64,000 nt of DNA, taken from the NCBI GenBank assembly GCA_028819235.1, contig JAPPMC010000154.1, positions 1 through 64,000 of the forward strand, in the 5' to 3' direction. Within the stretch, counting starts at the first letter, position 1, and each line of letters opens with the position of its first letter. Origin of the DNA: Bryobacterales bacterium (lineage in GTDB: Bacteria; Acidobacteriota; Terriglobia; Bryobacterales; UBA6623). Of this stretch, positions 18,278 through 26,217 are shown in pieces. Below the pieces are notes generated by a model. The model had not been told where the DNA came from, did not search any database, and saw only the letters and a list, made by a program, of their open reading frames with translations. The translations under genes were made by a program, and so were the position numbers.

Positions 18278-19513
18278 GTGCACAGGCTCGCCACACTGAA
18301 AGTCTCCCTGCTTCTGGTCGCGGCACTCTCGGCCAACGACCTGCGAGAAGCGGCTGAAGCTCTGGGACGGAATGACTTCGCCGCGGCAGTGCCGTACCTT
18401 CGCGCGGCGCTTGCGGATGATCCCGAGAACGTCAACGCGCGGTTCAACCTGGCATACGCGCTGCAGTCGACCGGAGACGCGGACGGCGCAATCCGGCAGT
18501 ACTCACTTATCGCTAGTCGCCAGCCGGATCTGGTGGAGGCCCGCCAAAACCTGGCGACCTTGCTGATGCAGGCCGGTCGTTTCGGCGAGGCGGCGGAAGC
18601 ATACAGCGCCATAGCCGCGGCCAATCCGGACGACCCGGCCCCGCGCATGCTCGCGGCAATGGCGACGGAGCGGGCGGGCCCACCCAAGGCTGTGGTGGCG
18701 GCCTATCGTCACGTCCTTGAGCTCGACCCCAGCAGCTTGGATGCGCGCCTCGGCCTGGCGCGCTCGCTCGAGGCGTCGGGAATGCTCCTGGAAGCCGTCG
18801 AGGAATACCTCCGGATCGCTGACTCGACACCGCACGCGGATCAGGCCCTCCTGAACCTAGCGGAGCGACTTGAGCAGTCCGGCCAACCGGACACCGCGCT
18901 CGATATCTATCGGCGCCATGCCTCGATGAACCCTGATGATCCAGCAGTACAGGAGGATCTCGGACTCCTGCTGCTGGAGAAAGGCGCGACCGTCGAGGCC
19001 ATTGGATTCCTCGAGCGGTCGGTGAGCGCGGATCCCACGGGCCGTAGGCACTCTGCCCTTGCAGAGGCTTATCGCCGCTCGGGGCGCCCGGAAGCGGCGC
19101 ATGAGCAGCTACGCCTGGCCGCCGAGGCCGATCCGGGGAACGCCTCCGGACGCCTGCGCTACGGCAGTTCCCTGCTGCAGCGGCAAGAGTTCGAAGGCGC
19201 GGCGCGCGAGTATCTGGCTGCCGCCGAGGCGGACCGCAGTCAGCCGGAGGCCTGGAACGGGCTGGCCTTCGCCATGTACCGCCTGAACAACTTCCCTGCC
19301 GCACTGCGCGCACTGTCAGAATCAGCCAAGCTGGTTCCGCCTGCGGCCGCCAGCGTATATCTGAGGGCAATCTGCCAAGACAACCTGCAGCTGTACGAGG
19401 AGGCCCGAGACAGCTACCGGGCGTTCTTGGCCATGCAGCCGGGAATGGAGGACGAGGTCTGGAAGGCCACCCAGCGGCTGAAGACGATCGAGAAGGTCCT
19501 GAAAAAGCGGTGA
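18278..19513 (+). CDS. Exported TPR-repeat protein
   Basis: About 411 residues made almost wholly of tetratricopeptide repeats, for example NVNARFNLAYALQSTGDADGAIRQYSLI and DPAVQEDLGLLLLEKGATVEAIGFLERSV, with a short last helix KTIEKVLKKR. TPR arrays are protein-binding scaffolds; no enzymatic domain is present. I start it at GTG 18278, which gives a short hydrophobic leader (LATLKVSLLLVAALSA) right before the first repeat; the track start at 18038 adds 80 residues of unlikely composition. Its stop codon overlaps the start of the next gene, so the two are translationally coupled. The partner proteins are probably the two small exported helical proteins that follow. The TPR call is firm; export is inferred. 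Confidence 0.85.
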   Translation: MHRLATLKVSLLLVAALSANDLREAAEALGRNDFAAAVPYLRAALADDPENVNARFNLAYALQSTGDADGAIRQYSLIASRQPDLVEARQNLATLLMQAGRFGEAAEAYSAIAAANPDDPAPRMLAAMATERAGPPKAVVAAYRHVLELDPSSLDARLGLARSLEASGMLLEAVEEYLRIADSTPHADQALLNLAERLEQSGQPDTALDIYRRHASMNPDDPAVQEDLGLLLLEKGATVEAIGFLERSVSADPTGRRHSALAEAYRRSGRPEAAHEQLRLAAEADPGNASGRLRYGSSLLQRQEFEGAAREYLAAAEADRSQPEAWNGLAFAMYRLNNFPAALRALSESAKLVPPAAASVYLRAICQDNLQLYEEARDSYRAFLAMQPGMEDEVWKATQRLKTIEKVLKKR

Positions 19514-19962
19514 TGCGGGGAATTTGCCTGATCGCGTTGGCGGCTATTGTGAGCGCCACCTGGCCCTCTGCAGCCCAAGATTCCGGTCTCGAGCGAATCA
19601 CGGCCATACAAGAGATGACTCAGCGGGCTCGCAAGGCTCTCGACTTCGCGGCAGCGCGCCTCGAGGCCGCGGCGAAGGCCTACGGGGCCGACGAGGTGGA
19701 GTCAGGCCGAAAGGCCCTGGACGAAGTCGGCGCGGCCGTCGAACTGGCGGTTGAGTCGCTAGAGGCGACCGGCAAGCATCCCAGGCGCAATCCGCGCCAC
19801 TTCAAGAATGCGGAGATCCGAACGCGGAGGCTGCTGCGGCAGATCCGCCAGCTGCGCCAGAGTGCCCATATGGCCGACCATCCCGACATCGACCGCCTGA
19901 TCGAGCGTGTAGAGGAGGGGAACAGCAAGCTCCTGCTTGGAATCATGAGCCCCAAGGGCTAG
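19513..19962 (+). CDS. Small secreted helical protein of unknown function
   Basis: About 149 residues from ATG 19513 (a GTG one codon earlier is the track start). A signal peptide MRGICLIALAAIVSATWPSAAQ is followed by long amphipathic helices rich in Ala, Glu, Arg and Lys, with a basic segment GKHPRRNPRHFKNAEIRTRRLLRQIRQLRQ near the middle. I do not recognise the family. Its start overlaps the stop of the TPR gene and another secreted helical protein follows after 12 bases, so the three are very likely one operon. It may be a periplasmic partner of the TPR scaffold, but nothing in the sequence shows an activity. Confidence 0.75.
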   Translation: MRGICLIALAAIVSATWPSAAQDSGLERITAIQEMTQRARKALDFAAARLEAAAKAYGADEVESGRKALDEVGAAVELAVESLEATGKHPRRNPRHFKNAEIRTRRLLRQIRQLRQSAHMADHPDIDRLIERVEEGNSKLLLGIMSPKG

Positions 19963-19974
19963 AGTGAGGGGGGC

Positions 19975-20640
19975 ATGAGACTCGGACTGCTGGTGCTGGC
20001 GATGGTTTGGGCCACGGGTGCGGCTTCAGGCCAAGAGCTGCCCGGGAGCCGCGAGTTCCTCACGGACTATGAGATCGACGTCCTTCGCGAGAGGCAGGAC
20101 ATCAAGCTAAGGCTGGAAGCCTACTCGAAGTTCGCGGCGCTGCGACTCGAGCTTGTGGAGCAGCTGCTGGCCAAGCCCGAGCCGGGCCGCGGCGCCAAGG
20201 TCCACCGCTCCCTGTCTGAGTACAGTTCGATCATCGAGGCCATCGATGACGTCATCGACGATGCCCTGCTCCGCAATCGGGACGTGAGCAAGGCCCTCAC
20301 CGGAGTGCTGGAGGCGGAGCAGCGGTTTTCGGCCCGGCTGGCGAGGATAGCTGGCGAGCCGCAAGACGATGCCTGGCGGTACCAGTTTGTACTCGAGGAC
20401 GCGATCGACATCACCCGGGACAGCGCCGAACTGCTCGCCGAGGATCTCGGAATCCGCAAGGGAAAGCTCTTGGTCGACGAGGAGCAGCAACGCCGCCGCA
20501 ACCTTGAGAGCATGGCGCCCGATCGGCGCAAGGAAGCAAAGCAGGCTGCCCAGGAGGAAGCCGACGACCAGGCCGAACGGGACAGCAAGCGCCCCTCCCT
20601 GCTGCGGCCCGGCGAGAAGCTGGGCTCCAAGGGGCGCTAA
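19975..20640 (+). CDS. Secreted helical protein of unknown function
   Basis: A 221-residue protein with signal peptide MRLGLLVLAMVWATGAASGQ and a body of predicted long helices (YEIDVLRERQDIKLRLEAYSKFAALRLELVEQLLAK...). The last about 50 residues are charged and low-complexity (EQQRRRNLESMAPDRRKEAKQAAQEEADDQAERDSKRP), likely a flexible or coiled-coil tail. GAGGGGGGC lies just before the ATG. Third gene of the TPR operon; it ends nine bases from the converging subtilase gene. I do not recognise a named domain. The shared plan with the preceding protein (signal peptide plus helical body, no cysteines of note) suggests they work in the same place, probably the periplasm. Confidence 0.75.
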   Translation: MRLGLLVLAMVWATGAASGQELPGSREFLTDYEIDVLRERQDIKLRLEAYSKFAALRLELVEQLLAKPEPGRGAKVHRSLSEYSSIIEAIDDVIDDALLRNRDVSKALTGVLEAEQRFSARLARIAGEPQDDAWRYQFVLEDAIDITRDSAELLAEDLGIRKGKLLVDEEQQRRRNLESMAPDRRKEAKQAAQEEADDQAERDSKRPSLLRPGEKLGSKGR

Positions 20641-20648
20641 GGCAGCGA

Positions 20649-23600
20649 TCAGCGCACAGGCACGGCTCCCGGCTCGGTGGGGATTCCGCCGATCGAGACT
20701 ACCACCTCGGCGATCCCCGCCCGCACTCCTGACGGCACGATCGCCTCAACGAAGGTAAGCCCCGTCACACCGGGAAAGCTGCCGTCAAGGGTGACGGTTG
20801 CGGTCAGCCCGTCGATGCTGACTGCCACATCGTTAGCCAGCTCGACACTTTCTTGGAACGCATCTCCGCTCGCCAGCGGCTCGGCGAACGGGCCTGTGCC
20901 GGTCAGCTGCATGAGGATGGTGTCCCCTGCCGAGGCCGGCTGGCCCCTCGTCACGGGTCTGCCGTCGGCATGCCATGCGGAAGTCCAGCCGGAGCCGTCC
21001 GGCACCGAGTACAGCTCCGGAGAAATGTCCGCCAGCTCTAGCACGACAGGCTCGGACCACGACTGGTCCCCGTAACGGTCGGTGAAGCGGACCTTGACAT
21101 AGGCGAAATTCAGCCCGGCCAGCTCCCACGGGATCTGCACGCCCACCTCCTCTGGCCCCACGTAGAAGACCCGGCCCGGTTCGCTGATTCCGGCCTCGGG
21201 AAAGTCGAAGCTGACGCTGACCGCCTTCAGGGTCACCGGCAGAGGGGCCGCGGGGGCCTCGCCCCAGAACTCGCTGAACGCTCCGCCGAGGATAGTCGCG
21301 AGCGAGCCCGGCGCCAAGGGCCGCGCGTCGAGCAGGGTTGCGCTGTTGTATATGCCGTCAATGCGCGGGCGCTCGCGTTCCGAGTAGAAGGTGAACGGCA
21401 GCTCGACGCCTCCGGCCACGACCACTGCTTCGTGCGGGCCGCGAGAGGGCCCGAACTCCACGACGGCCTCCACGACGCCATGCCGGTCGGTCCGGTTGTA
21501 GGCACTCAGGACAGTGACCTCACCGGAGGGCAGACGCACCTCCACCGGCGCGTCGGCCACGCCAACGCCAAAGCGGTCCACGAAGCGGGCGGACACGCGG
21601 CGACGCGAGACCTCCCCTTGGAACCCACGCGTGCTGCCTGGCCCCGTCGCGAATGCTGAGTGGGGCACGTTGTCCCCGACCAAGTACAGGTAGGGGACCC
21701 GCAGTTCGCCGACTTCACCGACAGCCCGCACAGCCACATGGCCCTCATACGAGCCGGGAAGCGGGCGGAGGCCCTCCAATGAGACGCGGATGGCCCGGTA
21801 CTCGTCCGGCTCAAGCCCAAGCACGATCCGGCTGCGGCCGTCGAGGTTCACCGCAGCCCGCGGGTCGTTGTCCCGCGGGACGACCTCAAGCTCGTAGCTG
21901 CGGGCCACGGAAGCGCGGTTTGTCACGTAGATCTCCTGCCAGACGGGCAAGGTGCGATCCGTGAGCATCCCGAAGCCCACCGTGGCTGGCTCCACGGTCG
22001 CGATCGGTTCCAAGGCGGCCGCCACGTCGAGCAGGCCCGCGCCGACGGCTGCCGCGCGCGCCCGCTCGCCATCCTCCACGATCTCCACGCTGGCGGTGTT
22101 GATGAGCGCCGACGCCACCTCCCGTGAGGTTAGGGCCGGGTGCCGCTGCCAGATGAGGGCGGCTGCGCCTGCCGCGGCTGGTGCGGCCGCGCTTGTGCCC
22201 GTGACGCGCCGGAACTCGCTGGGGTTGAAACCCCCGATCCGCTCGTACTGGAAGGCGCCGGCCGTGTATACGTCGAGCCCCGGAGCTGCAATGTCGGGCT
22301 TGAGGTTCAGTCCCGGGCTAGGGCCTCTGGAACTGAAGGCCGCCGGAGAGCGCCAAGGCCGGGCCGAGCGCAGGGGCGTCGGATCCAGCGTCAGGAGAAC
22401 CTCCCCCTCCGCGCCGGCCTCCTGCACCAGTGCCTCGATCGTCGCGCCACTCTCCGCGCTGACGAAGTAGGCCGGAATGTCCGTGTCGCGCAGGGCAGAC
22501 ATCTCAACCAGGTCCTGCAGCGGCTGATCGTCGTACACGACCAGGCCTACCGCGCCGGCGGCAGCCGCGTTCTCAGCCTTGTCCGCGAACCAGCACTCGC
22601 CCCGACGGGCGACAAGAATGGCGCCGTCAAGCTCGGCACCCTCGAGTGGCGCACAAGCCTGCGCGTCGCCCAGCGAAGCAGCGAGCCTGACCGGAGCCCG
22701 CAGGCCAGCGTCCAGCCCGGGCCCGGATCCGGACAGGGCCGGGAGAGTGCTGCTGGCGATGCGCACCGACTCGTGCAGCCGCACGGGGTTGGCGGTCGCC
22801 GCGACGGCGATGACATCGGGCGCGACGGCCGGCGACGACACCGTCGCCATAGCCGGCTGCAGCCCCCCTGCGATCCGGCCGTCGTTGCCGGCCGCCGCGA
22901 CAACGACCCGGCCGAAGTCCACGACGGCGCTCTGCGCGGCCGCAGCCAATGGGTCGCAGAGGACGTCTGGCGGCTGTCCGCAGCCGCGCCCGGAGGCGTT
23001 CCAGGGAAAGTCGGCGACGTGCCCCAAGCTCAGGTTGAGGATGTCCATCCCGTCAACGACCGCGTCGTCGATGGCCGCGATGACCGCCTGCGAACTGGCC
23101 GCCGGAACCAATCCCGGAGTGCCCGATACCTTGTAGATCCCCAGATAGGCCTTGGGGGCGACGCCGCTGACCGGGCCTGCGGGAGACTCCACCTGGCCTC
23201 CCGCGGCGATCATCGCCACGGCCGTGCCGTGGCCGCTGAAGTCCCATGCCGAGGAGTCGTCCGGGGCGGACGTTGCCGGATCCCGGGTGTTCTGCAGGTG
23301 CTGGTAGGTCCGGATCGCTACCACCTTCGAATTCGCCAGCGCAATGTCCGCTGGGCGACCTTTGGGAAACCCCGCGAGCGGCGCCAAGGAATCGTCGGAG
23401 AAGGCCGGATGCAGAAAGTCTAGGCCCGAGTCGATGACGGCGATGCTGACGCCCTCGCCGGTGGCCCCGATCTCCGTGGCTTGGGAACGGGCCTCCATCA
23501 GGCGCACAGCCTCCTCTACGCCGATCAGGCCCAGCGCCAGTTCCCGGCTCGCGACTACACGGCTGACCCCGGGGATTCCCAGGAAGGACTCGACCTGCTT

Positions 23601-23945
23601 CTCGTCCGCCCACACGAACACGGCGTTGAGAACGTTCCGGACCGATCCGAGCACGACGGCGCCCTGCGCGCGGAGGGCCTCGATCACGGGCTGCTGCGTC
23701 CCGTCGACGGCCTTCTCCATGACCGCGAAGCTCGTCTTCGCGACGCGGGCCGGCCCGCGGCCCGCCGACTTCCTCGAGCGCTGCCTGCTGAGGCGCTGAC
23801 CAGTCGCGGGCGCGTCGAGCAAGACGGTGAATTGGCGCGCTCCATCGTCGGACGGCACACGCAGCGGCGCCTGGCCCAACAGCGGCACGGCGAGAGCGGC
23901 GAGGAGCCACAGGTGCCGCAGGAGATGAGCCAAAGTGCTTGCCAT
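20649..23945 (-). CDS. Secreted subtilisin-like (S8) protease with PA insert and TIGR03437-like tail
   Basis: About 1098 residues from ATG 23945, chosen because GAGGGG precedes it and a signal peptide (MASTLAHLLRHLWLLAALAVPLLG) follows; the track start adds 23 residues. A propeptide region (FTVLLDAPA... ending near ESFLGIPGVSRVVA) precedes the peptidase. Catalytic motifs are visible: Asp in SIAVIDSGLDFLHPAF, His in FSGHGTAVAMIAAGG, Ser in VTGTSAAAPAAAGAAAL. A PA-like insert (GAILVARRGECWFADKAENAAAAGAVGLVVYDD) lies between His and Ser. The C-terminal about 230 residues (NSATLLDARPLAPGSLATILGGAF...VFYVGPEEVGVQIPWEL) resemble the Solibacter C-terminal domain, TIGR03437. It probably degrades extracellular protein. 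It converges with the TPR operon. Confidence 0.93.
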   Translation of the reverse strand: MASTLAHLLRHLWLLAALAVPLLGQAPLRVPSDDGARQFTVLLDAPATGQRLSRQRSRKSAGRGPARVAKTSFAVMEKAVDGTQQPVIEALRAQGAVVLGSVRNVLNAVFVWADEKQVESFLGIPGVSRVVASRELALGLIGVEEAVRLMEARSQATEIGATGEGVSIAVIDSGLDFLHPAFSDDSLAPLAGFPKGRPADIALANSKVVAIRTYQHLQNTRDPATSAPDDSSAWDFSGHGTAVAMIAAGGQVESPAGPVSGVAPKAYLGIYKVSGTPGLVPAASSQAVIAAIDDAVVDGMDILNLSLGHVADFPWNASGRGCGQPPDVLCDPLAAAAQSAVVDFGRVVVAAAGNDGRIAGGLQPAMATVSSPAVAPDVIAVAATANPVRLHESVRIASSTLPALSGSGPGLDAGLRAPVRLAASLGDAQACAPLEGAELDGAILVARRGECWFADKAENAAAAGAVGLVVYDDQPLQDLVEMSALRDTDIPAYFVSAESGATIEALVQEAGAEGEVLLTLDPTPLRSARPWRSPAAFSSRGPSPGLNLKPDIAAPGLDVYTAGAFQYERIGGFNPSEFRRVTGTSAAAPAAAGAAALIWQRHPALTSREVASALINTASVEIVEDGERARAAAVGAGLLDVAAALEPIATVEPATVGFGMLTDRTLPVWQEIYVTNRASVARSYELEVVPRDNDPRAAVNLDGRSRIVLGLEPDEYRAIRVSLEGLRPLPGSYEGHVAVRAVGEVGELRVPYLYLVGDNVPHSAFATGPGSTRGFQGEVSRRRVSARFVDRFGVGVADAPVEVRLPSGEVTVLSAYNRTDRHGVVEAVVEFGPSRGPHEAVVVAGGVELPFTFYSERERPRIDGIYNSATLLDARPLAPGSLATILGGAFSEFWGEAPAAPLPVTLKAVSVSFDFPEAGISEPGRVFYVGPEEVGVQIPWELAGLNFAYVKVRFTDRYGDQSWSEPVVLELADISPELYSVPDGSGWTSAWHADGRPVTRGQPASAGDTILMQLTGTGPFAEPLASGDAFQESVELANDVAVSIDGLTATVTLDGSFPGVTGLTFVEAIVPSGVRAGIAEVVVSIGGIPTEPGAVPVR

Positions 23946-24017
23946 GCGTCCCCTCAATCCGACGCGCCCCTGCGGGGTACGGTTGCACGCCGGGTCTGCG
24001 GCCGAGACGGGCATCCC

Positions 24018-24023
24018 TACAAT
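24018..24023 (+). promoter_or_regulatory. Possible -10 element TACAAT close to a GTG start
   Basis: TACAAT ends eight bases before the GTG of the lyase-like gene, so transcription from it would begin at or next to the start codon. No good -35 hexamer is present at 17-18 bases spacing. Weak on its own; it gains some weight from the similar arrangement at the sulfite-oxidase gene. Confidence 0.25.
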
Positions 24024-24031
24024 GAGTCCCA

Positions 24032-25492
24032 GTGCGTGGCACTCGCGCCGTCGCGTTCTTCACTGCGCTGCTCCCGCTCGCGGCGAGCGCGCGCGCACAG
24101 GCCGACTACCGCGTCTACGAAGACCATCCGAGGATCTTCCTGGAGCCCGAGCGCCTAGTCAGGCTGCGCCGGGACGTCGACCGCCAGTCGCTGCGCTGGC
24201 GGGCGCTGCACGACGTGATCGGGACCGGAGCGGACTTTGAAGAGCAGCCGCTCGTCGACGCACTGCTGTACCAAACCGAGGGAGATGCGCACGCTGGGCG
24301 CCGTGCCGTCCAGTGGTGCTTGGCCAGCGCGCCGGACGGCGTGGGCAGCTCTGCGGAACTGCGTATGCTGGCGCTGGCGTATGACTGGTGCCACGACCTC
24401 TTCGATCCGGCCGACAAGGCTGCGGTGGGCGGCGCGATGGCCTCGGCGATCGAGGAAGTCGTGCCCCGGGCGAACGTCGGGCCGGGCCTGGTCCGCGCGG
24501 CAATCCTCGGATCGATCGCGCTGGCGGGAGATTGGGACGGTTCTGAGGCCGCGCTCGGGGCGCTTCTCGAGACACACTGGGAAGCGGACGTTCGGCCGGG
24601 CCTGGAAGACGGCCGGATGGCAGACGACGCCGGCGCCATGGTCGCCGCCCTCGAGGCTGGCTTGGCGGTGCGGCACAACCTGGACCGCGACCTTCTCAAG
24701 CCCGGGTTTGCCGCGCTGCGAGCGCTAGCGCGATGCCGACTGCTGAGCTACTACCCAGCGGACATCGAGACCGCCGAAGGGCGGATGCGGCGCCATTCCC
24801 GCTTCGGGCCGGACGAGGCCGCGGCGCGGCTGCAGGCCCCTCTGGACCGGATCGTGGAGATGCTGATCGTGGCGTACGAGGCAAACCTGCGCGAGTTCCA
24901 GTTTGTGCAGGGCTGGATCCGGGATGAGGCCTACCTGCCGCGCTCAACTCTGCTGGCACCCTACGAGTTCCTTTGGGTGAACCCTTACCTTCCCGGACTG
25001 ACGGCGGAGTCGTCGCCCCTCATCGCTCACGACTCCGTCCGGGGCCGCCTCTTCGGCCGCGCGACATGGCAGTGGCCGACAACTTGGATCGGATACTCTG
25101 ACGGGCGCCTGGAGATCTTGGCCGGCGGCGAGCTGTCGGCAACAGAGAGCATGGGTGGGCTGTCGCCCGTCTTCTTCGAGGAGGCGGTAGTGGTTCCCAT
25201 CCGGCCACCCGGGAGGGTCGTCCTGTCTTGGGAGCCGAGCCGCGATGAGGCCCCCGAGAGCGTGACCGTATACCTGATCGGGCTGGTGGAGGGGGAGACC
25301 TACGGATTGAGGATCGCCGGGCGCGAACCGCGCCTGATCCGGGCGGGTCCGGGCGGGATTGCGATCGTCCGCAGCGATCCGGGTGTGCCAAGGCGCGACC
25401 GAATTGACTTCAGGCGCAGGGTCCGCTTGGATCTCCAGCCCACCCTGAAGCCCACCAGGCCGGGCCGGCCGCCGCCCTCACTTACGCGCTGA
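24032..25492 (+). CDS. Secreted alpha/alpha-toroid protein, heparinase/alginate-lyase-like
   Basis: A 486-residue exported protein starting at GTG 24032 with signal peptide MRGTRAVAFFTALLPLAASARA. The segment HPRIFLEPERLVRLRRDVDRQSLRWRAL near the N-terminus is the typical entry of heparinase II/III- and alginate-lyase-type alpha/alpha toroids, and LALAYDWCHDLFDPADKAAVGGAMASAIEEVV fits a toroid helix pair. The C-terminal part (from about 330) is beta-rich, as in these lyases. Catalytic residues cannot be assigned with confidence, and it is shorter than many heparinase-like enzymes (550-700), so a non-catalytic or divergent role is possible. It is divergent from the subtilase (starts 86 bases apart), and its 3' end overlaps the converging nth gene by 15 bases. 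Confidence 0.65.
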   Translation: MRGTRAVAFFTALLPLAASARAQADYRVYEDHPRIFLEPERLVRLRRDVDRQSLRWRALHDVIGTGADFEEQPLVDALLYQTEGDAHAGRRAVQWCLASAPDGVGSSAELRMLALAYDWCHDLFDPADKAAVGGAMASAIEEVVPRANVGPGLVRAAILGSIALAGDWDGSEAALGALLETHWEADVRPGLEDGRMADDAGAMVAALEAGLAVRHNLDRDLLKPGFAALRALARCRLLSYYPADIETAEGRMRRHSRFGPDEAAARLQAPLDRIVEMLIVAYEANLREFQFVQGWIRDEAYLPRSTLLAPYEFLWVNPYLPGLTAESSPLIAHDSVRGRLFGRATWQWPTTWIGYSDGRLEILAGGELSATESMGGLSPVFFEEAVVVPIRPPGRVVLSWEPSRDEAPESVTVYLIGLVEGETYGLRIAGREPRLIRAGPGGIAIVRSDPGVPRRDRIDFRRRVRLDLQPTLKPTRPGRPPPSLTR

Positions 25493-26191
25493 CGCCTTGT
25501 GGGGCGCCGGCAGCGACGCCAGATCCGCGGACGGGCAGAGGCGTGCGAGTCCGCACTTGTCGCACAGCGGCCTGCGGGCCTTGCAGACCTGGCGGCCATG
25601 GTGAATCACCTGGTGCGAAAAGAGCACCCAACGCTTGCGGGGCAGAAGGTCCATCAGGCGGCGCTCTGTCTTCTTGGGATCCTTCTCGGCGGTCAGGCCA
25701 AGCCGGGTCGAGATGCGCTGGACGTGGGTGTCGACGACAACGCCCGTGGCCTTGCCGAACCACGTGCCGGTCACCACATTCGCGGTCTTGCGCGCGACGC
25801 CCTGCAGCTTGACCAAATCGTCGATGCCAGACGGCACTTGGCCACCGTGCTCGGAAACGATCCGCTGGGCGGAGCTCTTTATCGCCTTGGCCTTGTTGCG
25901 GAAGAATCCCGTCGTCCGGACCAGGTCCTCGATGGCCTCGACCGGGGCGTCGGCCATCCGCTGCGGCGTGGGGAAAGCCGCGAAGAGCGCGGGGGTGACC
26001 TTGTTCACCCGCACGTCCGTGCATTGCGCCGAGAGAATCGTGGCCACGAGCAGCTCCCAGGCAGTGCGGTGGTGGAGAGCACATTCGGCGTCCGGGTAGT
26101 CGCGGTCGAGGATTCGCAGGATCTTGCCTGTCCGGCGCTTGCGGGCCAAGGCGCTCTCGCCGCCGACGGAGGAACGGGGCATCGGGGCCAT
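25478..26191 (-). CDS. nth: Endonuclease III (DNA glycosylase/AP lyase)
   Basis: A 237-residue cytoplasmic base-excision repair enzyme that removes oxidised pyrimidines and cuts at the abasic site. The helix-hairpin-helix LVKLQGVARKTANVV carries the catalytic Lys, and the conserved Asp is in VVVDTHVQRIS. The [4Fe-4S] cluster cysteines are visible in CKARRPLCDKCGLARLC (C-x6-C-x2-C-x5-C). The hairpin reads GVARK where E. coli has GVGRK, a mild change. Length is slightly above the usual 210, mainly from N- and C-terminal tails. It follows glpD on the same strand after 26 bases and is probably co-transcribed; its last bases overlap the converging lyase-like gene. Confidence 0.96.
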   Translation of the reverse strand: MAPMPRSSVGGESALARKRRTGKILRILDRDYPDAECALHHRTAWELLVATILSAQCTDVRVNKVTPALFAAFPTPQRMADAPVEAIEDLVRTTGFFRNKAKAIKSSAQRIVSEHGGQVPSGIDDLVKLQGVARKTANVVTGTWFGKATGVVVDTHVQRISTRLGLTAEKDPKKTERRLMDLLPRKRWVLFSHQVIHHGRQVCKARRPLCDKCGLARLCPSADLASLPAPHKASARK

Positions 26192-26217
26192 GGTAGCCGA
26201 CGCCTGCGAAGTGGCCC

